Positions 34,675-42,310 of a stretch of DNA of 64,000 nucleotides are shown in pieces (positions within the stretch are counted from its first letter, which is position 1; the number at the start of each line of letters is the position of its first letter). Source of the DNA: Eubacteriaceae bacterium (GTDB taxonomy: Bacteria > Bacillota > Clostridia > Eubacteriales > Eubacteriaceae); contig JAFRBB010000051.1 in NCBI GenBank assembly GCA_017405085.1, positions 1-64,000 on the forward strand, given 5' to 3'. The notes below the pieces were generated by a model. The model did no database searches. It saw only the letters and a program-made list of their open reading frames with translations, and was not told the DNA's origin. Made by a program: the position numbers and the translations under genes.

Positions 34675-34995
34675 TTATTCAAACTGAACGTCTTCCGCTT
34701 CGCCGCGGACGCCGCTTTCGGTTTTGTCTTGCGCCTCAGCATCCTTTTCTTTTTCTTGATAGTGTTTTTCATTCATGGCCTTGGCGTCGGCAACGATATC
34801 GCCGGCTTCGGCCTGAACCCGTTCCACCGTGCTCATCACGGCATCCTTAGCCCTTAGGGCGCCCGCGGTGACGACGGTGCCCGCCTTGGCCGCGCCCTTG
34901 GCCCCGATGACCGCGAGGACCGCCGCCCCCGCAACCACTCCGCCGGCAAACACGCCGACATCTCTTCCGCTGATGTTTTTGACTTTTTCAATCAT
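34675..34995 (-). CDS. DUF6110 family protein
   Basis: 106 aa. The N-terminal half has a Gly/Ala-rich hydrophobic stretch (GVFAGGVVAGAAVLAVIGAKGA). This is followed by AKDAVMSTVERVQAEAGDIVADAK and a charged C-terminal tail. This is the pattern of DUF6110, small proteins found beside heavy-metal P-type ATPases; the hydrophobic part could insert in or lie on the membrane. The function is unknown. The start at MIEKVK follows GGAAGG. It sits between feoA2 and the ATPase gene, probably in one operon. Confidence 0.75.
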   Translation of the reverse strand: MIEKVKNISGRDVGVFAGGVVAGAAVLAVIGAKGAAKAGTVVTAGALRAKDAVMSTVERVQAEAGDIVADAKAMNEKHYQEKEKDAEAQDKTESGVRGEAEDVQFE

Positions 34996-35038
34996 TGGTG
35001 TTTTTCCTTCCTCCTGATAAAAATAAAGCTTATGACGA

Positions 35039-35254
35039 TTAAACCATGATGCGGGACGCCATGGTTTTATCAATCGCGATGCGGCTTTCTTTGATCTGGA
35101 CGATCAGATTGCCTTGAATTTTGGTGACGGGTTTGACCGTCATCCCGACGACAAAGCCAAGCTCATACAAATGACGTTTGACGTCATCTTCGTCTTTTCC
35201 GCGAATGGCTTTGATGGTGTATTCTTCTCCGAGTTCGGCCATGTAGATTGGCAT
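35039..35254 (-). CDS. feoA: FeoA-like SH3 domain protein, second copy
   Basis: 71 aa. Shows the FeoA core: ELGEEYTIKAIRGKDEDDVKRHLYELGFVVGMTVKPV and the C-terminal IKESRIAIDKTMASRIMV. FeoA is a small cytoplasmic SH3-like protein thought to modulate FeoB GTPase/iron uptake. AAGGAG six bases before MPIYM set the start. A terminator-like hairpin separates it from the FeoB-associated gene upstream, so it may be expressed separately with DUF6110 and the ATPase. Confidence 0.88.
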   Translation of the reverse strand: MPIYMAELGEEYTIKAIRGKDEDDVKRHLYELGFVVGMTVKPVTKIQGNLIVQIKESRIAIDKTMASRIMV

Positions 35255-35389
35255 AATGTTCTCCTTGTTTTTAATGGGTTGATTTCCCTGTTTTTCATTT
35301 TGAAAAGCCATCATTTGCAACAAACGATTGACGCCTTTTGTCCAAAAATGCGGGAAACCAAATGTGAAATAGTCTTGTCGCTGACATCA

Positions 35390-35430
35390 ATAAAACGGGC
35401 CCCTGTTGTTTTTAGACATAGGCGGCCCGT
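35390..35430 (-). terminator. Terminator-like hairpin between FeoB-associated peptide and feoA2
   Basis: Seven-bp outer stem ACGGGCC / GGCCCGT with an imperfect inner CCT.TGT/ACA.AGG stem, followed by TTTATTG on the minus strand. Confidence 0.55.
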
Positions 35431-35435
35431 CACAT

Positions 35436-35612
35436 TTAAGATTCGTGAGGCTTATCGGTTGCCGGCTTGTGATTGTGGGCTGGACATTGCCCTTGCATAT
35501 TGCAATAGGCGCAGCCACCGACGCATTTGCCGGTTTTGTGATCTTTGATGACGACACGGACAATGAGCACAATGGCAACCAGAAGCCCAAGAGCGATTAA
35601 AATTGTTCCCAT
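35436..35612 (-). CDS. FeoB-associated Cys-rich membrane protein
   Basis: 58 aa. One N-terminal membrane helix (MGTILIALGLLVAIVLIVRVVI) is followed by a short tail KDHKTGKCVGGCAYCNMQGQCPAH with C-x3-C-x2-C-x5-C. This is the pattern of the small Firmicutes FeoB partner thought to take part in ferrous iron uptake, possibly as a FeoC-like factor. AGGAGG lies before MGTIL, fixing the start. It lies 126 bp after feoB. Confidence 0.9.
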   Translation of the reverse strand: MGTILIALGLLVAIVLIVRVVIKDHKTGKCVGGCAYCNMQGQCPAHNHKPATDKPHES

Positions 35613-35668
35613 GTCATACCTCCTTTTTGACATCATGATGCTTAAAGCGCCGATGCCGAATTGACAAC

Positions 35669-35701
35669 GCTTTGCCGTCATGTTCGATAAGACGGCAAAG
35701 C
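35669..35701. repeat. Intercistronic hairpin between feoB and its partner gene
   Basis: Perfect 11-bp stem GCTTTGCCGTC / GACGGCAAAGC with an 11-nt loop. The minus-strand flank lacks a T tract (T-rich tail is on the plus strand), so processing or mRNA stabilisation is as likely as termination. Confidence 0.5.
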
Positions 35702-35738
35702 TTTCATTGTTTTTTTCGGATTAAACCCCGCGTAGCGA

Positions 35739-37892
35739 TTAATGGGCGATATCCTGTTCCGCCGCCAAATAGGCTTCTCTGTTTTTGTCCTTGCGGAAAA
35801 GCAGATAAAGCAGGCCGGCGAGAACAATCACTGCGGCGATGACGCCGATGACGTTAAACTGCGGCGTACCGATGGAACCGAATTGATAGATCATCAGCGA
35901 TACCGCGTAGGCAAGACCGCATTGATAGCCGATGGCCGCCCATGTCCATTTGGCCGAGCCCATTTCGGATTTGATGGCCCCGATGGCCGCGAAGCAAGGC
36001 GCGCAGAGCATATTGAAGGTCAGGAAGGAATAGGCGGCAGCCGGTGTAAAATCGGCGGCAACCCTGGACCAGATTTCCGCGCCGTCTTCCGCGACTTCCG
36101 CGAAACCGTAGAGAATCCCGAAGGTCCCAACGACGTTTTCCTTGGCGACGAGGCCGGTAATGGCGGCCACAGCAGGTTTCCAAGTTCCCCATCCCAAAGG
36201 CATGAAGACCCAAGCAAAGCCGGTGCCCAAGAAGGCAAGAATGGAATTTTCCATGTTTTCGACCATGCCGAAGGCGCCGTTTTCCATACCGAAGGCTTGG
36301 AGGAACCAGATCACGACGGTGGAAAGCAGGATGACGGTACCGGCTTTTTTAATGAAAGCCCAGCAACGTTCCCAGGCACTTCTGAGCACATCGATGACCC
36401 GCGGCCAGTGATAGGCCGGCAGTTCCATGACAAAGGGTGCGGGATCTCCCGCGAAGAGTTTGGTTTTCTTAAGAATAATCCCAGAGATGATGACGGCCGC
36501 CATGCCCACAAAATAACACGACACCGAGATCCAGACATTGCCGCCGAAAACGGCACCCGCGATGAGATAGATGATCGGCATTTTGGCCGAGCACGGGATG
36601 AAAGTCGTGGTCATGATGGTCATGCGGCGGTCGCGTTCGCTTTCGATGGTGCGCGTCCCCATGACGGCGGGCACGCCGCAGCCCGAGGCAATGAGCATCG
36701 GAATAAAGGACTTGCCGGAAAGACCGAAGCGTCTGAAGAAGCGGTCTAAAATGAAGGCGATACGCGCCATATAGCCGACGCTTTCCAAGAAAGCGAGGCA
36801 GATAAAGAGCACAAACATCTGCGGCACAAAGCCGAGGACCGCGCCGACACCGGAGATAATCCCGTCAACAATCAGGCCATGGAGCCAAGGAGCGGCACCC
36901 ACGCTTTCCAAGAATCCCGACGCGGCGGGAATAATCCACTCGCCAAACAGGGTATCGTTGACAAAGTCCGTGCACAACTGACCGACGGTCCGCATGGAAA
37001 TATAGTAAACCAGCGCCATCACGGCCACAAAAATCGGCAGCGCCAGCCAACGGTTGGTGACGATGCGGTCGATTTTATCCGAAATGGTCATCTCGTTGGA
37101 TTTGTTTTTGACAAAGCTGTCTTTAACCCAACCGGCAATGACATCATAGCGTTCGGTGACGATAATGCCTTCGGCGTCGTCGTCCATTTCTTTTTCGCAT
37201 TTTTTGATGTCTTCTTTGATATGCGCCATTTGTTTTTCGTCGATTTTGATGCCTTCGAGGGCTTTTTCGTCATTTTCGAAAATTTTGACGGCATACCAGC
37301 GCTGTTCACTTTCGGGCAAATCGTGAAGCACAGCCTCTTCGATATGGGCAAGGGTGTGTTCCACGGCGCCGGTAAAGTGATGTTTGGCGATAAAGGGCTC
37401 GCCCTTTTGAGCCAGGGCAATCGCTTTCGTGGTTAACTCTTCAATTCCGGTGCCTTTCATCGCAGAAATCGGCACAACCTCGCAGCCCGTCGCTTTTCCG
37501 AGCTTTTTAAAATCGATTTTGTCGCCGTTTTTCTCCACGATGTCCATCATGTTGATGGCGATGATGGTGGGAATGCCGGTTTCAAGCACCTGGGTGGTTA
37601 AGTACAGGTTGCGTTCCAGATTGCTGCCGTCGATGATGTTGATGATCGCGTCGGGCTTTTCGTTAATGAGGTAATTTCTGGCCACAACCTCTTCGAGCGT
37701 ATAGGGTGAAAGGGAATAAATCCCCGGAAGGTCGGTGAGGGTGACTTCTTTATCGGCCTTCAGCTTCCCTTCCTTTTTTTCGACGGTGACCCCGGGCCAG
37801 TTCCCAACAAACTGGTTCGAGCCCGTCAAAGCGTTAAATAAGGTGGTTTTCCCGCAGTTCGGGTTTCCCGCCAATGCAATTTTGACTCCCAA
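35739..37892 (-). CDS. feoB: Ferrous iron transporter FeoB
   Basis: 717 aa. The cytoplasmic GTPase domain shows G1 GNPNCGKT, G3 DLPGIYSLSPYTLEE and G4 NMMD, with the helical GDI-like region to about residue 270. The membrane part has the two Gate motifs around SMRTVGQLC...GAVLGFVPQMFVLFICLAFLESVGYMAR and CGVPAVMGTRTIES. It imports Fe2+ across the cytoplasmic membrane, driven or gated by GTP hydrolysis. The start codon is TTG with GGAGG six bases upstream. It lies 72 bp after feoA. Confidence 0.96.
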   Translation of the reverse strand: MGVKIALAGNPNCGKTTLFNALTGSNQFVGNWPGVTVEKKEGKLKADKEVTLTDLPGIYSLSPYTLEEVVARNYLINEKPDAIINIIDGSNLERNLYLTTQVLETGIPTIIAINMMDIVEKNGDKIDFKKLGKATGCEVVPISAMKGTGIEELTTKAIALAQKGEPFIAKHHFTGAVEHTLAHIEEAVLHDLPESEQRWYAVKIFENDEKALEGIKIDEKQMAHIKEDIKKCEKEMDDDAEGIIVTERYDVIAGWVKDSFVKNKSNEMTISDKIDRIVTNRWLALPIFVAVMALVYYISMRTVGQLCTDFVNDTLFGEWIIPAASGFLESVGAAPWLHGLIVDGIISGVGAVLGFVPQMFVLFICLAFLESVGYMARIAFILDRFFRRFGLSGKSFIPMLIASGCGVPAVMGTRTIESERDRRMTIMTTTFIPCSAKMPIIYLIAGAVFGGNVWISVSCYFVGMAAVIISGIILKKTKLFAGDPAPFVMELPAYHWPRVIDVLRSAWERCWAFIKKAGTVILLSTVVIWFLQAFGMENGAFGMVENMENSILAFLGTGFAWVFMPLGWGTWKPAVAAITGLVAKENVVGTFGILYGFAEVAEDGAEIWSRVAADFTPAAAYSFLTFNMLCAPCFAAIGAIKSEMGSAKWTWAAIGYQCGLAYAVSLMIYQFGSIGTPQFNVIGVIAAVIVLAGLLYLLFRKDKNREAYLAAEQDIAH

Positions 37893-37964
37893 ATTCTTCC
37901 TCCTTATGGTTTTTTGATAAAAAGCGCAAGGGTAAAAATAAAAGATAAGTGCAGTGAAGTTTGA

Positions 37965-38186
37965 TTATTCAACTTCGACCATGCCTGCGTCTTCTTTTCT
38001 CAGACTGAGCTCATAGCCCCGGACAGTGATCTGAACCGGATCGCCAAGGGGCGCGACCTTTCTGACATAAACATCGGCGCGTTTGGTTAGGCCCATGTCC
38101 ATGATGCGACGCTTGATGGGGCCGTTGCCGTGGATGGCTTTCACGGTGACGGATTCGCCGGGCTCCACATCTCGTAATGTCCGCAT
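37965..38186 (-). CDS. feoA: FeoA, first gene of the ferrous iron operon
   Basis: 73 aa SH3-like protein: LRDVEPGESVTVKAIHGNGPIKRRIMDMGLTKRADVYVRKVAPLGDPVQI and the usual GYELSLRKEDAGMVEV end. It assists FeoB. AGGAGG six bases before MRTLRD gives the start. The promoter upstream is near-consensus and carries a 16-bp palindrome just downstream of the start site. Confidence 0.93.
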   Translation of the reverse strand: MRTLRDVEPGESVTVKAIHGNGPIKRRIMDMGLTKRADVYVRKVAPLGDPVQITVRGYELSLRKEDAGMVEVE

Positions 38187-38222
38187 TTTTGTCCTCCTTT
38201 CCCGTATCGAATAAAAATGATA

Positions 38223-38238
38223 GTCAGACGCGTCTGAC
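38223..38238. promoter_or_regulatory. Palindromic operator of the feo operon
   Basis: Perfect 16-bp palindrome GTCAGACGCGTCTGAC about 10-25 bases after the predicted transcription start. Placement suggests repression, most plausibly by a metalloregulator (DtxR/MntR or Fur type), but the sequence matches no consensus I can name with certainty. Confidence 0.6.
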
Positions 38239-38254
38239 AAAATAATCTATAATG

Positions 38255-38283
38255 AGTTTAGCACCACTAACAAATAATGTCAA
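38255..38283 (-). promoter_or_regulatory. Promoter of the feo operon
   Basis: TTGACA (38278-38283), 17-bp spacer, TAAACT (38255-38260) on the minus strand. Confidence 0.7.
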
Positions 38284-38299
38284 GGGCGCCAAACAAAAA

Positions 38300-39261
38300 A
38301 ATATACGGGAAATCAAACCTAAACGCCGGTCACTTTGTTTTTGAGTATTTCATGAATGACTTCGCGATACGGACGCCATTTTGACCAGTTTTCCCGCCTT
38401 GCTCAAAACCATCTCCACCCGCTTTGCGGGGTAAGTTCGCATGGACCAAATTAAAAATTTGGATGCTCACTTACGTTCGGGACGGCTGTCCCTCACGGGG
38501 GCACCGTCTAAAATACTGTTTCACAGCGTACGGCCTCCCCTAAATTAGGGGAGGTGGCGCCCGAAGGACGTCGGAGAGGTTCTAACGCGGAAAGGTGACA
38601 AAGAATAACACGCTATGTGAGCTTTTTGCCTATCTTTTTTGGGTCAGTTTTCTCGCTTCGCTCGAAAACATCCGCTCGGAACGGCTGTTCCTCGCGGGGC
38701 GCCGCTCGTCTCGCTCGCGGCTTACGCGATAAGCCCGAACCCTCCGCTTCGCTCTCGGGTTCGGCGTCCATTCGCACGCCGAGCTATCGCGCTATGTGCT
38801 CATGTCCGTTGCCTTGTCAAACGTCCGTATGCTTTGACGAATCGTAAGCTATGCGATAAGCCCGAACCCTCCGCTTCGCTCCCGGGTTCGGCGTCCATTC
38901 GCACGCCGAGCTATCGCTCTTTGTGCTCATGTCCGTTGCCCTTGCCCAACGGCCGTATGCTTTGACGAATCGTAAGCTATGCGATAAGCCCGAATTGCTT
39001 CGTTTCACTCCCGCAATTCGGCGTCCATTCGCACGCCGAGCTATCGCTCTTTGTGCTCATGTCCGTTGCCTTGTCAAACGTCCGTATGGCCTGACGAGCA
39101 AGCTCGTCGTCCATACGGCCGCTTGACAAGAGCTTATCGCTCAAACAAAAACGACGGCCCGTCGGCCGCCGCTTTCGCAAAGAGATGGTTCCATTCCCAT
39201 ATCGGGGGAAAGAGGAATGAATTAATGGTGTTAAATATGTGATCCCCACTGTCACACATTT
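38300..39261. other. Gene-free, repeat-rich region
   Basis: About 1 kb with no convincing gene on either strand. It contains a 32-nt sequence (38411-38442) repeated with two changes at 46947-46978, a hairpin-type repeat around 38530-38580 (CCTCCCC/GGGGAGG followed by TGGC), and the tandem repeats at 38727-39109. Short open frames here are repetitive and Ser/Arg/Pro-rich and are not believed. Confidence 0.7.
38727..39109. repeat. Tandem repeat, three units of 127-128 bp
   Basis: Units begin at 38727, 38854 and 38982 with CGATAAGCCCGAA. They share GGCGTCCATTCGCACGCCGA, GAGCTATCGC, TGTGCTCATGTCCGTTGCC and CGTATG. Units 1-2 keep a CCCGAACC...GGGTTCGG pairing, whereas unit 3 has CCCGAATTG...CAATTCGG, a compensated change. 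A single partial copy recurs at 46606-46660. Too long and imperfect for CRISPR. Confidence 0.85.
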
Positions 39262-39290
39262 AAAAACCCTCTCTTGATTTAGAGAGGGTT
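39262..39290 (-). terminator. Terminator downstream of the cobalamin riboswitch
   Basis: Perfect 10-bp stem AACCCTCTCT / AGAGAGGGTT with a 6-nt loop followed by TTTTTAAA on the minus strand; the expression platform of the riboswitch. Confidence 0.9.
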
Positions 39291-39350
39291 CATAAACATT
39301 TCCTGTTATGCTTCCTGAACACTCTAAATCGGAGCGTCTTCAGAACAATC

Positions 39351-39490
39351 ACTGTGCCGGTCTTCTGGCTTAACGATATCATCCGATGACCTTCCCATTC
39401 CGAAGAACAGTGGTGACTCATCGGCATTTCGCATCACAGCTGCGATTACAGCGCAAGATTCTCACTTGCTTCCCTATTTTTCACAGGATC
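39351..39490 (-). promoter_or_regulatory. Cobalamin (B12) riboswitch aptamer
   Basis: Read on the minus strand it shows the full B12 core: CCTGTG (pairing with CACAG at the 3' end), AATAGGGAA, stem GCAAG-TGAGAAT-CTTGC, GCTGTAATCGCAGCTGTGA, a variable arm with CCACTG, and AAGCCAGAAGACCGGC. It is preceded by a consensus promoter and followed by an intrinsic terminator, but no gene follows within the next ~1 kb until feoA, which has its own promoter. Confidence 0.92.
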
Positions 39491-39509
39491 ATCATATTTA
39501 ACTATAATT

Positions 39510-39538
39510 ATTATAGGAGTCTAACCCGGGATTGTCAA
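39510..39538 (-). promoter_or_regulatory. Perfect consensus promoter of the cobalamin riboswitch RNA
   Basis: TTGACA (39533-39538), 17-bp spacer, TATAAT (39510-39515) on the minus strand. Confidence 0.9.
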
Positions 39539-39592
39539 GGGTATTTTACGCCTTGTCATTTTTTTGACTACACAGAACAGAATATTATATTT

Positions 39593-40330
39593 TTACAATG
39601 CGTCCACCGCTTTGCTCATGACATCCGCGATGTCTTCGTGGATGACGAGCTCCGCTTTGCTGTCTGCCGGGGTGGAGGATTTGTTGATGAGCACCAGGTG
39701 TTTTCCCCGGAAATAATCAATGAGTCCCGCGGCGGGATAGACGATGAGCGACGTGCCGCCGACAATGAGCATATCGGCTTTGCTGATGGCGTCCACCGCG
39801 CCGTTGATCTGCACGGGATCGAGGGCTTCTTCGTAGAGCACCACATCGGGCTTGACCAGACCGCCGCATTGATCGCAGGTCGGCACGCCGTCACACGCCA
39901 TGACGTATTTGTCATCGAAAAATTTGCCGCATTTGGTGCAGAAATTGCGAAGCACCGAACCGTGGAGCTCAAAGACGATCTCACTCCCCGCCTTTTGATG
40001 CAGCCCGTCGATGTTTTGGGTGACAACGGCTTTGCACTTGCCCATTTTTTCAAGCTTGGCCAGAGCGATGTGGCAGCCGTTGGGCTCAGCGTCGGGATAG
40101 ACCATTTTGTCTTTGTAAAAATCGTAAAAATCTTCGGTGTGATTCACAAAAAACGAATGGGATACCATTTGCTCCGGCGTGAATGTGGCGTGAAGCTTTT
40201 GATTGTAAATGCCTCCCGCCGAGCGAAAATCCGGAATGCCGGACGCCGTTGACACACCGGCGCCGCCGAAAAACACAATACGATTGCTTTCTTTTAACAT
40301 GGCCGTGAGTTGTTCAATTTGATTCATCAT
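39593..40330 (-). CDS. cobB: Sirtuin NAD-dependent protein deacylase
   Basis: 245 aa. Motifs: FFGGAGVSTASGIPDFRS (NAD binding), TQNIDGLHQKAGS, catalytic His in ELHGSVLRNF, four zinc cysteines (CTKC and CDQC), KPDVVLYEEAL, and VGGTSLIVYPAAGL. It removes acyl groups from lysines using NAD. GGGGG precedes two adjacent ATGs; the second is best spaced. The gene lies just upstream of the B12 riboswitch promoter but is not under its control. Confidence 0.95.
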   Translation of the reverse strand: MMNQIEQLTAMLKESNRIVFFGGAGVSTASGIPDFRSAGGIYNQKLHATFTPEQMVSHSFFVNHTEDFYDFYKDKMVYPDAEPNGCHIALAKLEKMGKCKAVVTQNIDGLHQKAGSEIVFELHGSVLRNFCTKCGKFFDDKYVMACDGVPTCDQCGGLVKPDVVLYEEALDPVQINGAVDAISKADMLIVGGTSLIVYPAAGLIDYFRGKHLVLINKSSTPADSKAELVIHEDIADVMSKAVDAL

Positions 40331-40348
40331 AACCCCCTATAGAATATT

Positions 40349-40632
40349 TAATTAATAATGAATAGTGAATAATGAATAATGAATAATTCAGGTGGAAACT
40401 CAGCCGAGCTGAGTTTCTAATTGGGTTTTTGAGGATGGGCTTTGGGGTCGATGTGCTCAGTTTCTTCCCGAATCACTCCTAACTCCGAACTCCTCATTCA
40501 TTCGGGGGAGCCTTTTTGAGCCGTGATTTTAGGGCGGTGTGCTCAGCAAGTTTATTTCCAATTTGAAATCCGGCTTACCGGATTTCTTCCATAATCATTC
40601 ATCATTAATCATTAATCGTTCATCATTCATCC
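40349..40632. repeat. Dispersed hairpin element 1
   Basis: AT-rich left arm (AATAATGAATAATGAATAATT) then hairpin GAAACTCAGC-CGA-GCTGAGTTTC (40395-40417). The right side has hairpin GAAATCCGG-CTTA-CCGGATTTC (40565-40586) then an inverted AT-rich arm (ATTCATCATTAATCATTAAT). The right arm overlaps the stop of the cupin gene. It forms a composite, MITE-like unit with inverted ends but no ORF. Confidence 0.7.
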
Positions 40633-40967
40633 ACATCCACCCGGTCGCCGCCTTCGATAAAAGGCGCGGTGATGATGGTGTAAATCACCGGCTCGTCCGT
40701 CGGATTTTCGATTTTGTGCACTTCCCCGGGATCCAGATGAATAAAATCCCCGGGCTTCGCGTGATGCGCTTTGCCGTCGATGGTAAAAAGCGGGCATCCT
40801 TCCAACACATAAAAATCTTCTTCCATTATATTATGCTTATGGGGCGCGTAAACCTGATGCGGCAAAAGCCTGCAAATCCCGAAGTTGAGCTTCGGTCCCA
40901 TCATCAGATATTTGGGCCCATTGTCGCCATGGCGGTACGCATGGTCTTTTTCATTGGTAATATACAT
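40623..40967 (-). CDS. Small cupin-domain protein
   Basis: 114 aa single-domain cupin. Metal-site motifs: APHKHNIMEEDFYVLEG (His-x-His with Glu) and PGDFIHLDPGEVHKIENP (second His). The ligand and reaction are unknown; such proteins include isomerases, dioxygenases and sensor folds. GGAGG lies before MYITN. The C terminus ends inside the right arm of hairpin element 1, which may have supplied the stop codon. It has its own promoter. Confidence 0.85.
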   Translation of the reverse strand: MYITNEKDHAYRHGDNGPKYLMMGPKLNFGICRLLPHQVYAPHKHNIMEEDFYVLEGCPLFTIDGKAHHAKPGDFIHLDPGEVHKIENPTDEPVIYTIITAPFIEGGDRVDVDE

Positions 40968-40988
40968 TCTGACCTCCCGTATATTTTT

Positions 40989-41017
40989 ATTATACAACGC
41001 TTTCATCCGGATGTCTA
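40989..41017 (-). promoter_or_regulatory. Promoter of the cupin gene
   Basis: TAGACA (41012-41017), 17-bp spacer, TATAAT (40989-40994) on the minus strand. Confidence 0.65.
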
Positions 41018-41175
41018 ATGCTTTCACCTATGAAAGTACGGGATGATTCGCGGCTTTTCCATTGATTTTCGGTTTAAGTGCCGGCATTGCTTTGACATTT
41101 TTTAGCTTAAACCGATTTTTTACAGCAGTTTTTGATGGTTTGGTCAAAATTGTTTTAGCCCTTCGGGAAAGAACA

Positions 41176-41184
41176 TGGTATAAT
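41176..41184 (+). promoter_or_regulatory. Extended -10 promoter
   Basis: TGGTATAAT 34 bases before the start of the Lys/Glu/Pro-repeat protein gene. No good -35. Confidence 0.6.
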
Positions 41185-41217
41185 AAATAAAACTATCAAA
41201 CAAAGAGAGGTAATACC

Positions 41218-41628
41218 ATGATTGCATTAACCCATGTCCATGTTCCCGGCCGTAAAATTCGCCGCCTGTGCAGCACCCTGGGCGCAACGCTTTATAAACT
41301 GCGTAACTTCGAAGGTGAAAACGTCATTTACCGGGCGTTGGACGACAACACTGAAGTCCTCATTTTCGGTCTTGACAACATCAATAAAGATTTCAAAGGC
41401 GCAGTCGTTGTCTACAAAGACGGCAAAGAAGTCTCGAAAAAAGAATTCGAAGGCACCGAAGAAGACGCCGTGAAAGCTTTGGAAGAAGCAGTGAATCCCC
41501 CTGCTCCCAAAAAAGAAGAAAAGAAAGCAGAACCCGCTCCCAAAAAAGAAGAAAAAAAAGCGGAACCTGCTCCTAAAAAAGAAGAAAAGAAAGCGGAACC
41601 CGCTCCCGAAGCCCCCAAAGCTGAATAA
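41218..41628 (+). CDS. Small protein with PAPKKEEKKAE repeats
   Basis: 136 aa, not recognised. Residues 1-90 look like a compact alpha/beta domain (ALTHVHVPGRKIRRLCSTLG; ALDDNTEVLIFGLDNIN; GAVVVYKDGKEV). Residues ~92-130 hold three tandem copies of PAPKKEEKKAE plus a partial copy, a flexible charged tail encoded by near-identical 33-bp DNA repeats. No signal peptide. AGAGAGG precedes the ATG, and a promoter and strong terminator frame it, so it is a genuine, probably well expressed, single gene. Confidence 0.75.
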   Translation: MIALTHVHVPGRKIRRLCSTLGATLYKLRNFEGENVIYRALDDNTEVLIFGLDNINKDFKGAVVVYKDGKEVSKKEFEGTEEDAVKALEEAVNPPAPKKEEKKAEPAPKKEEKKAEPAPKKEEKKAEPAPEAPKAE

Positions 41629-41644
41629 TCCAAAACGTATTAAA

Positions 41645-41677
41645 AAAGAGAATCGCGGCTGCGATTCTCTTTTTTTG
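41645..41677. terminator. Bidirectional terminator
   Basis: 12-bp stem AAAGAGAATCGC / GCGATTCTCTTT, loop GGCT, T run on both strands. It serves the repeat protein (plus) and the 5-formyl-THF cyclo-ligase (minus). Confidence 0.9.
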
Positions 41678-41725
41678 CGCTCATTTCGTTTGACAAGGCA
41701 GAGTCCCTCTCTGTCACTGAATGAC

Positions 41726-42286
41726 TTAAATCGTAAAAATCCGCTCTTCGGTGATAATCCAATCGACCTTTTGATCAAAATGATCCGTTGGAAGTTCCTC
41801 ATAGATGAGGGCTTCCCGGGTCAGGCTCGCGCTGATCATGTGGCTGCCGTATTTTTTGAGGAAGCGGTCGTAGAACCCGCCGCCGTAGCCCAGGCGGTTT
41901 CCCTGCTCCGTAAAGGCCATTCCCGGCACAAGCACCAAATCGATGTCTTCGATGTGCTCGCAGACAGGGCAAGTGGCTTTGGGAATGAGGATGCCGTAGT
42001 GATTGACCACCATGTCATCGGGATAAGCCCGAACCTGGGTGGGAATGAGTTCTTTTGTGAAAATATCACAAGTTGGCAGATAGACGGTTTTCCCGTTTTC
42101 CAGCGCGTGATTGATGATGCGGGACGTGCCGATTTCCGTATTGAAGCTTTGCGTCAGCATGACGGTCTTCGCGTTTTGATAGCCGTACCAGTTGATGAAT
42201 TGATCGGCAACCTTTTCGTTTTCGGCAACGGAATAAATATGGCGCTGGGTGGTTAAGACTCGTTTTCTGAGTTCTTCTTTTTTCAA
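41726..42286 (-). CDS. 5-formyltetrahydrofolate cyclo-ligase
   Basis: 186 aa. Conserved stretches: YLPTCDIFTKELIP, HYGILIPKA, IDLVLVPGMAFTEQGNRLGYGGGFYDRFL (the ATP/folate loop), and SASLTREALIYEELPTDHFDQKVDWIITEERI. It converts 5-formyl-THF to 5,10-methenyl-THF. The start codon is TTG with GGAGG seven bases upstream. It forms a single unit ending in a bidirectional terminator. A stem-loop precedes its ribosome site. Confidence 0.92.
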   Translation of the reverse strand: MKKEELRKRVLTTQRHIYSVAENEKVADQFINWYGYQNAKTVMLTQSFNTEIGTSRIINHALENGKTVYLPTCDIFTKELIPTQVRAYPDDMVVNHYGILIPKATCPVCEHIEDIDLVLVPGMAFTEQGNRLGYGGGFYDRFLKKYGSHMISASLTREALIYEELPTDHFDQKVDWIITEERIFTI

Positions 42287-42310
42287 TTCGTATCCTCCGC
42301 TGACATTTAT

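Noticed and set aside
35742-36749. 335-codon plus-strand frame inside feoB
   Set aside because: Antisense shadow of feoB; charged low-complexity translation.
38727-39109. CRISPR array
   Set aside because: Units are 127-128 bp with internal structure and no short repeat/unique spacer pattern; no cas genes nearby.
38300-39260. tRNA genes or a coding gene under the B12 riboswitch
   Set aside because: No cloverleaf with T-loop consensus was seen, and all frames are short and repeat-derived.
39386-40252. Long plus-strand open frame
   Set aside because: It is antisense to the well-supported sirtuin gene and partly covers the riboswitch; no motif and no ribosome site.
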